64,000 nucleotides of DNA from Enterobacter chengduensis (GTDB lineage Bacteria; Pseudomonadota; Gammaproteobacteria; Enterobacterales; Enterobacteriaceae). Of this stretch, positions 59,901 to 64,000 are shown one piece after another (the stretch's first letter is position 1; each line of letters starts with the position of its first letter). Position numbers and translations under genes: made by a program. The notes under the pieces were generated by a model. That model saw only the letters and a list, made by a program, of their open reading frames with translations. It ran no database searches and had not been told where the DNA came from. Location: the NCBI RefSeq assembly GCF_001984825.2, contig NZ_CP043318.1, positions 4,960,001-5,024,000 on the forward strand. Direction: 5' to 3'.

Positions 59901-62542
59901 GCGTCACGCTGAGCGCGGGCAGCGACCTGAGCGTCCACGGCTCGGACCTGATTGCCGGGCAGGACATGACGCTCGTCGGGAAAAACGTCAGCATCACCGC
60001 CGCCACGGAGAGCGGCACGCAGACCCACACCGTGGAGCAAAAATCCTCCGGCCTGACCCTTGCGCTCTCCGGCGCGGCGGGCGGTGCGCTCGACAGCAGC
60101 GTGAGCACCCTGAAGCAGGCCAGGGAGACCGATAACGACCGCCTCGCCGCGCTGCAGGCGGTGAAAGGCGCACTGACCCTAGGACAGGGCGCGCAGTCCG
60201 TCATGCTCGACCAGGCCACCGGCAACCAGAAGGGCAACGACAACACCGTCGGCATCAGCCTCTCCTACGGCAGCCAGTCGTCAACATCCACGCAGACCAG
60301 CACGCAGGCCACCGCAAAAGGCAGCAGCCTCACCGCCGGGAATAACCTCACCGTGGTGGCAACCGACGGCGACCTGCTGGTTCACGGCAGCCAGCTTGAT
60401 GCGCAGAACGACCTGTGGCTACAGGCCAGCCGGGACGTGAACCTGATATCCGCGCTGAACACCTCCACGCTCGAAGGCAAAAACGAGAGCCACGGCAGCA
60501 GCGCGGGCGTCGGTATCGGCTACGGCTCCGGCGGCGCGGGCATCTCCGTCTCCGCCAGCATGAACGGCGGCAAAGGAACCGAGCGCGGCAACGGCACCAC
60601 CCGCACCGAAACCACGGTTAACGCGGGCGAGACGCTCAGCATCGTCAGCGGGCGCGACGCGAATATCACCGGGGCGCAGGCCAGCGGGAAAACCGTCGTA
60701 GCCGACATCGGGCGCAACCTGACCCTCGCCAGCGAGCAGGACACCGACCGCTACGACAGCAGCCAGAAGAACGCCAGCGCGGGCGGCAGCTTCACCTTCG
60801 GCACCATGAGCGGCTCGGCCAGCGTTAACTACAGCCGCGACAGGATGAACAGCGACTATGCCTCCGTGAAGGAGCAGACCGGCATCTTCGCGGGCTCCGG
60901 CGGGTTCGATATCACGGTGGGCGGCCACACCCAGCTCGACGGCGCGGCTATCGCCTCCACCGCCGCGGCGGATAACAACCGCCTCGACACCGGGACGCTC
61001 GGCTGGCGGGATATCCACAACGCCGCCGAATACGACGTGGAGCACCAGAGCGCGGGCATCAGCACCGGCGGCAGCATCGCGGGGCAGTTCGCCGGGAACA
61101 TGGCGAGCAATCTGCTGGTCGGGGCGGACAGCAGCGGCAGCGCGGAGGGCACGACGCGGGCGGCCATTGAAAACGGCACGGTGGTGGTTCGCGATAAGGC
61201 GCATCAGACGCAGGATATAGCCACCCTCTCCCGCGATACGGCGAATGCAAACGGCAGCATCGACGCCATCTTCGATAAGGAAAAAGAGCAGCGCAGGATG
61301 GAGGAGGCGCAGCTTATCGGGGAAATCGGCAGCCAGGCGGCGGATATCGCCCGCACGCAGGGCGAGATAAACGCGCTGGAGGAAGCGCGTAAGGTACATC
61401 CGGAGATGACCGCCGACCAGCTGAAAGACACGAAGGCCTACCGTGACGCGCAGGCAGAGCACGGCACGGGCAGCGACATGCAGCGCGCCATTCAGGCCGC
61501 TACCGCTGCGGCTCAGGGGCTGGCGGGCGGCGACATGACCGCCGCGCTGGCCGGAGCCGCCGCACCGTACGTGGCGGAGATTATCGGCCACCGTTCCGGG
61601 CTGGACGACGGAATGGAAAAAGCCGCCGCCCACGCGGTGGCGAACGCCGTGCTGGCCGCGATGCAGGGGAAAGATGCGCTGGCGGGCGCAGCTGGAGCTC
61701 TCACCGGAGAACTGGCAGGCAGTATTGCGCTGGAGATGTACGGGAAGGATGTTACTGCGCTGAGCGAAAGTGAAAAGCAGACCATCAGCGCCCTGGCAAC
61801 CCTTGCAGCAGGGATTGCGGGCGGCGTGGCGGGAGATGGTACGGCAAGCGCCATTGCGGGAGCGCAGTCCGGGAAGACGGTGGTGGAGAATAATGCGCTT
61901 GCAAATGTATTAGCTGCCGCGAATAAAGCCAAACCGGGAACGGCAGAGAAATGGCAGGAAGAGCAACAGGCGGCAATTAAAGAAGTCTGTAGCGGAAATA
62001 CGCCGATGTCTTGCCAGATGGCAGTGGCTGCCATGGTCACGGTGATGTCAGGGGGTGTGCTCCCTGAGGCGATGGTTGTTTCTGGAGTTATCAGTAGTGG
62101 CGTAGTCAGTGCAGTTGATTATTCAATGACAGGAACGGTTGATCCCAAAAATGCCATGGCAGCATATTGGGTGGGAGCACTGACTAGAAATACAGGCCTA
62201 GAAGCAACAATAGCCATAAATGCAGCGGGAGGAGCTACAACAAGTTATCTTGACGGCAAAAATCCATGGATAGGCGGGTTGGTTAGTGGTCTCACTGGCG
62301 GAGTCGCCTATGGCATAGGCAATAAAGTTGTTGAACCTGCTTTGGATGAAGTCTTCAATCCTGTTTGGAAAAACTTAGGTTGGGACGGCATTGGGATGGG
62401 AATATCTAAGCCTGTTCAACCAAGCTTATGGCCTTCAGTTGCCGGAGCAACGAGCGGAACTTCAGGGGGTGAATATATTTCCAATAAGATAAATGACAAG
62501 ATAGATGAAGTGAAAGGTAATCATGGAGGCGAGACTAAATGA
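53966..62542 (+). CDS. cdiA: CdiA contact-dependent inhibition effector
   Basis: A 2858-residue filament toxin of two-partner secretion. Order: extended signal peptide ([22 protein letters not shown], residues 1-22, then a hydrophobic core); TPS transport domain (about 60-200, with [24 protein letters not shown]); long FHA-1 repeats (about 300-1220); a central receptor-binding/YP region (about 1230-1600) with a Lys-rich patch near 1366 and [20 protein letters not shown]; FHA-2 repeats (about 1630-2380); pretoxin domain; VENN at 2640-2643. The last 219 residues are the toxin, AT-rich compared with the body. That toxin has a Cys pair ([12 protein letters not shown]) and Gly/Ala-rich hydrophobic stretches, with no nuclease motif seen. 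cdiI overlaps the stop by 4 bases. Confidence 0.93.
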   Translation: [2858 protein letters not shown]

Positions 62543-62772
62543 AGTTTCTTGCCATTTTCCTATATTATTTTCTTGCTACATTTATGACCGTAGCCTTGAC
62601 ATTAATGATTTTAGGTACAGCTATTGATGCATTCTTTTGGCTGTTTTACAAAATACCTTTCAATTTTTCTATAGAAGACGTAGTTAACTATCTAAAAATA
62701 GCCTGTGTCGCTGGCGGAGTGTGCGGAATTGGAGGTGTATATTATTACACCAGAACAATGAAGCGGCATTGA
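62539..62772 (+). CDS. cdiI: CdiI membrane immunity protein (first module)
   Basis: A 77-residue protein with two hydrophobic segments (about 3-35 and 50-68), ending in a basic tail TRTMKRH. It overlaps the cdiA stop codon (ATGA), the usual arrangement for a CDI immunity gene. A membrane-embedded immunity protein suggests that the toxin acts at the inner membrane. I recognise no named family. Composition is AT-rich like the toxin end and unlike the cdiA body. Confidence 0.8.
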   Translation: MKFLAIFLYYFLATFMTVALTLMILGTAIDAFFWLFYKIPFNFSIEDVVNYLKIACVAGGVCGIGGVYYYTRTMKRH

Positions 62773-62818
62773 TTACGCTGGGACAGACAACACCCCCAGT
62801 TTAGTAGCTGGGTTTGTT

Positions 62819-63448
62819 GTGGAAAACAACCTGATGGCCGGGAGTGAGGATGCACAGGTTGCGTGGTTACAACAGCACGGAACTGATATGGCAAGCTGTG
62901 CGGATAATCCATCCGGGGCAGCATGTCAGAAAGCGCAGAACGAAGCCAATGCAGTAGCATTCGCAATGGCATCAGCAGGGCTGATTTATTTGCCAGTAGG
63001 AATGCAGGTGACTGCGGGGATAGGTGGGACGGCGAATGCAGGCATCCAATATCTCATTAACGGAACGGTTAACCCAACTGATGTATTGATTGCAAGCTAT
63101 GTCGGTGCGTTTACAGCAAACACTGGTTTTTACGGAACAGTAGGCTGGAATGCGGCAGGCGGTGCCACATCAAACTGGCTGAAAGGGGATGATCCGTTGA
63201 TGGGGGCTGCGGGTTCTGCAGTAGGTTATGGAATAGGTAATAAGATTGTTTCACCTGCTCTGGACAAAGTATTTAATCCTAAATGGAAAAATTATTCGTG
63301 GGTTGATATGGGGATGGGGATTAGCAAACCTTTACCACCATCCCCTGTACCAGGAATGGCGGGTGCTGCAACAGCTTCTTTTGCAACAGAAAGCACCGGG
63401 CAAGGCATTCCCAAGTCTTTAGACGAGCTAAACAAAGGTAGCAAATGA
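62819..63448 (+). CDS. Orphan CdiA-CT toxin module (VENN domain)
   Basis: A 209-residue frame opening at VENN (read as GTG-GAA-AAC-AAC), directly after cdiI. It lacks a normal start and signals for export. The frame stays open upstream to about 62771 and encodes a CdiA-like lead-in (TDNTPSLVAGFVVENN), so this is the displaced 3' end of another cdiA. It is homologous to the toxin of the first module over the last 120 residues: AAGGAT, YGIGNK, PALDxVFNPxWKN and GMGISKP are shared, as is an N-terminal Cys pair (SCADNPSGAACQ). Confidence 0.8.
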   Translation: MENNLMAGSEDAQVAWLQQHGTDMASCADNPSGAACQKAQNEANAVAFAMASAGLIYLPVGMQVTAGIGGTANAGIQYLINGTVNPTDVLIASYVGAFTANTGFYGTVGWNAAGGATSNWLKGDDPLMGAAGSAVGYGIGNKIVSPALDKVFNPKWKNYSWVDMGMGISKPLPPSPVPGMAGAATASFATESTGQGIPKSLDELNKGSK

Positions 63449-63681
63449 TGAAAATAAGCTTGCTGCGCTGGGTTATCACAGCCTTGATCTTAGTTATAGC
63501 GATGACGATATGTTCACTTATCATCACTGCATCTAAGTATATGATTTTATACTTTAAAACAGGCTCATTTAATGACTCATTAGTTCAGATATTGTACCTC
63601 AGTATGAAAATTGGTTTATTTACTGGCGTATTAATAACTATCGGTATTTGGATCATGTACCGTTTTAATATTCGATTGTGA
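63445..63681 (+). CDS. Orphan CdiI-like membrane immunity protein
   Basis: A 78-residue protein with two clear hydrophobic segments (about 7-33 and 50-72) and a basic start. It overlaps the stop of the orphan toxin module by 4 bases, repeating the layout of the first toxin-immunity pair. The start is either of two adjacent ATG codons (63445 or 63448). It shows no obvious residue-level match to the first immunity protein beyond its topology, as expected for specific immunity. Confidence 0.75.
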   Translation: MMKISLLRWVITALILVIAMTICSLIITASKYMILYFKTGSFNDSLVQILYLSMKIGLFTGVLITIGIWIMYRFNIRL

Positions 63682-63936
63682 GTTGAATCCCGGTAAGCAT
63701 ACGGGCAACTCACATTGATAGAACTGTTTTCGACCATGTTTGCATTTCCCATATGTTACCACTGGTGGGATCCTGGGCCAGGAGTCGGATGCATAAGGCA
63801 TGATGAAGGAAACAGACGCACGCACTGCACGGATAAAGATGCAATCCTTCATCACACGAATTTTGACCGGCATGCCGTCAATGAAACCTGCGTTCGACAA
63901 CCACTTCCTGTTTAGGGGGAGGTAGTTTCTATCCAT
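63631..63936 (-). CDS. SymE-like toxin fragment
   Basis: A 101-residue frame whose first third matches the SymE fold: PLNRKWLSNAGFIDGMPVKIRVMKDCIFIRAV aligns with the SymE block LKGQWLEAAGF..VVDVKVMEGCIVLTA. The frame is also open upstream of the first ATG back to a TAA at 63997, encoding a residual TPQSS..ELYSR, but has no start there, so the N-terminus is probably lost. The rest runs on without similarity. It overlaps the 3' end of the facing orphan immunity gene. SymE is a type I toxin of the AbrB fold often found beside rhs or cdi loci. Confidence 0.45.
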   Translation of the reverse strand: MDRNYLPLNRKWLSNAGFIDGMPVKIRVMKDCIFIRAVRASVSFIMPYASDSWPRIPPVVTYGKCKHGRKQFYQCELPVCLPGFNSQSNIKTVHDPNTDSY

Positions 63937-64000
63937 CCGGGAATAAAGTTCACAACAGGCTGAACTGCTCTGCGGCGTTATTGCACAAATCTCGCATTAG

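Noticed and set aside
63937..64000. Possible IS end at the right window edge (GCGTTATTGCACAAATC)
   Set aside because: It looks somewhat like IS termini but I cannot match it to a named element, and the partner end would be outside the window.

Overview
The window is a piece of an enterobacterial chromosome. The core gene order (priA, cytR, ftsN, hslVU, menA, rraA, zapB, glpFK, glpX, fpr, yiiR, yiiQ, tpiA, cdh, sbp, pfkA, fieF, cpxPRA, yiiM, sodA, rhaTRSBAD, fdhD, fdoGHI, fdhE) is that of Escherichia and its relatives, and most proteins match their E. coli counterparts in length to within a few residues. The high GC content, the LacY-type melibiose permease beside a GH36 alpha-galactosidase, and fucO and rhaM closing the rha operon point to Enterobacter or a close relative such as Lelliottia or Leclercia. 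This assignment is an inference from gene content.

Bases 1-9519 are core: the end of priA, the nucleoside repressor CytR, the division protein FtsN, the HslVU protease with a readable sigma-32 promoter, MenA, RraA, ZapB, and glycerol uptake and phosphorylation (glpFK). A complete IS481-family element (9560-10844, 5-bp target duplication) sits between glpK and glpX, inside a palindromic repeat. From 10949 to 24778 the core continues with glpX, fpr, yiiR, yiiQ, tpiA, cdh, sbp, pfkA, fieF, the Cpx envelope-stress genes (with the CpxQ small RNA in the cpxP 3' end), yiiM and sodA. One accessory SLC13-type transporter lies between tpiA and cdh.

Bases 25067-39512 form a sugar and amino-acid block. 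rhaT, rhaR, rhaS and rhaBAD are followed by fucO and rhaM, so uptake, isomerisation, cleavage and lactaldehyde reduction are encoded together. Convergent to this is an alpha-galactoside unit: a LacI-type repressor, paired operators, a GH36 alpha-galactosidase and a LacY-type permease. A HTH-cupin regulator diverges from an azlCD branched-chain amino-acid exporter pair.

Bases 39555-44066 hold a small chaperone-usher fimbrial operon (pilin, chaperone, usher, small distal subunit). After a DUF1471 protein comes formate dehydrogenase-O (fdhD; fdoG with an in-frame selenocysteine UGA; fdoH; fdoI; fdhE).

Bases 51737-63681 are the most unusual part: a contact-dependent growth inhibition (CDI) locus of the cdiB-cdiC-cdiA-cdiI type. 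CdiC is a HlyC-like lysine acyltransferase, as in lipidated class IV CdiA systems. CdiA is 2858 residues with a VENN-delimited toxin. An orphan second VENN toxin module with its own small membrane immunity gene follows. The two toxins are clear relatives, and both immunity proteins are two-segment membrane proteins, which suggests a membrane-acting toxin. A SymE-like fragment closes the window on the other strand. Several copies of a palindromic repeat (CCCTCACCC..CTCTCCCC..GGGGAGAG..GGGTGAGGG) lie between genes, one with a 46-bp tandem duplication.
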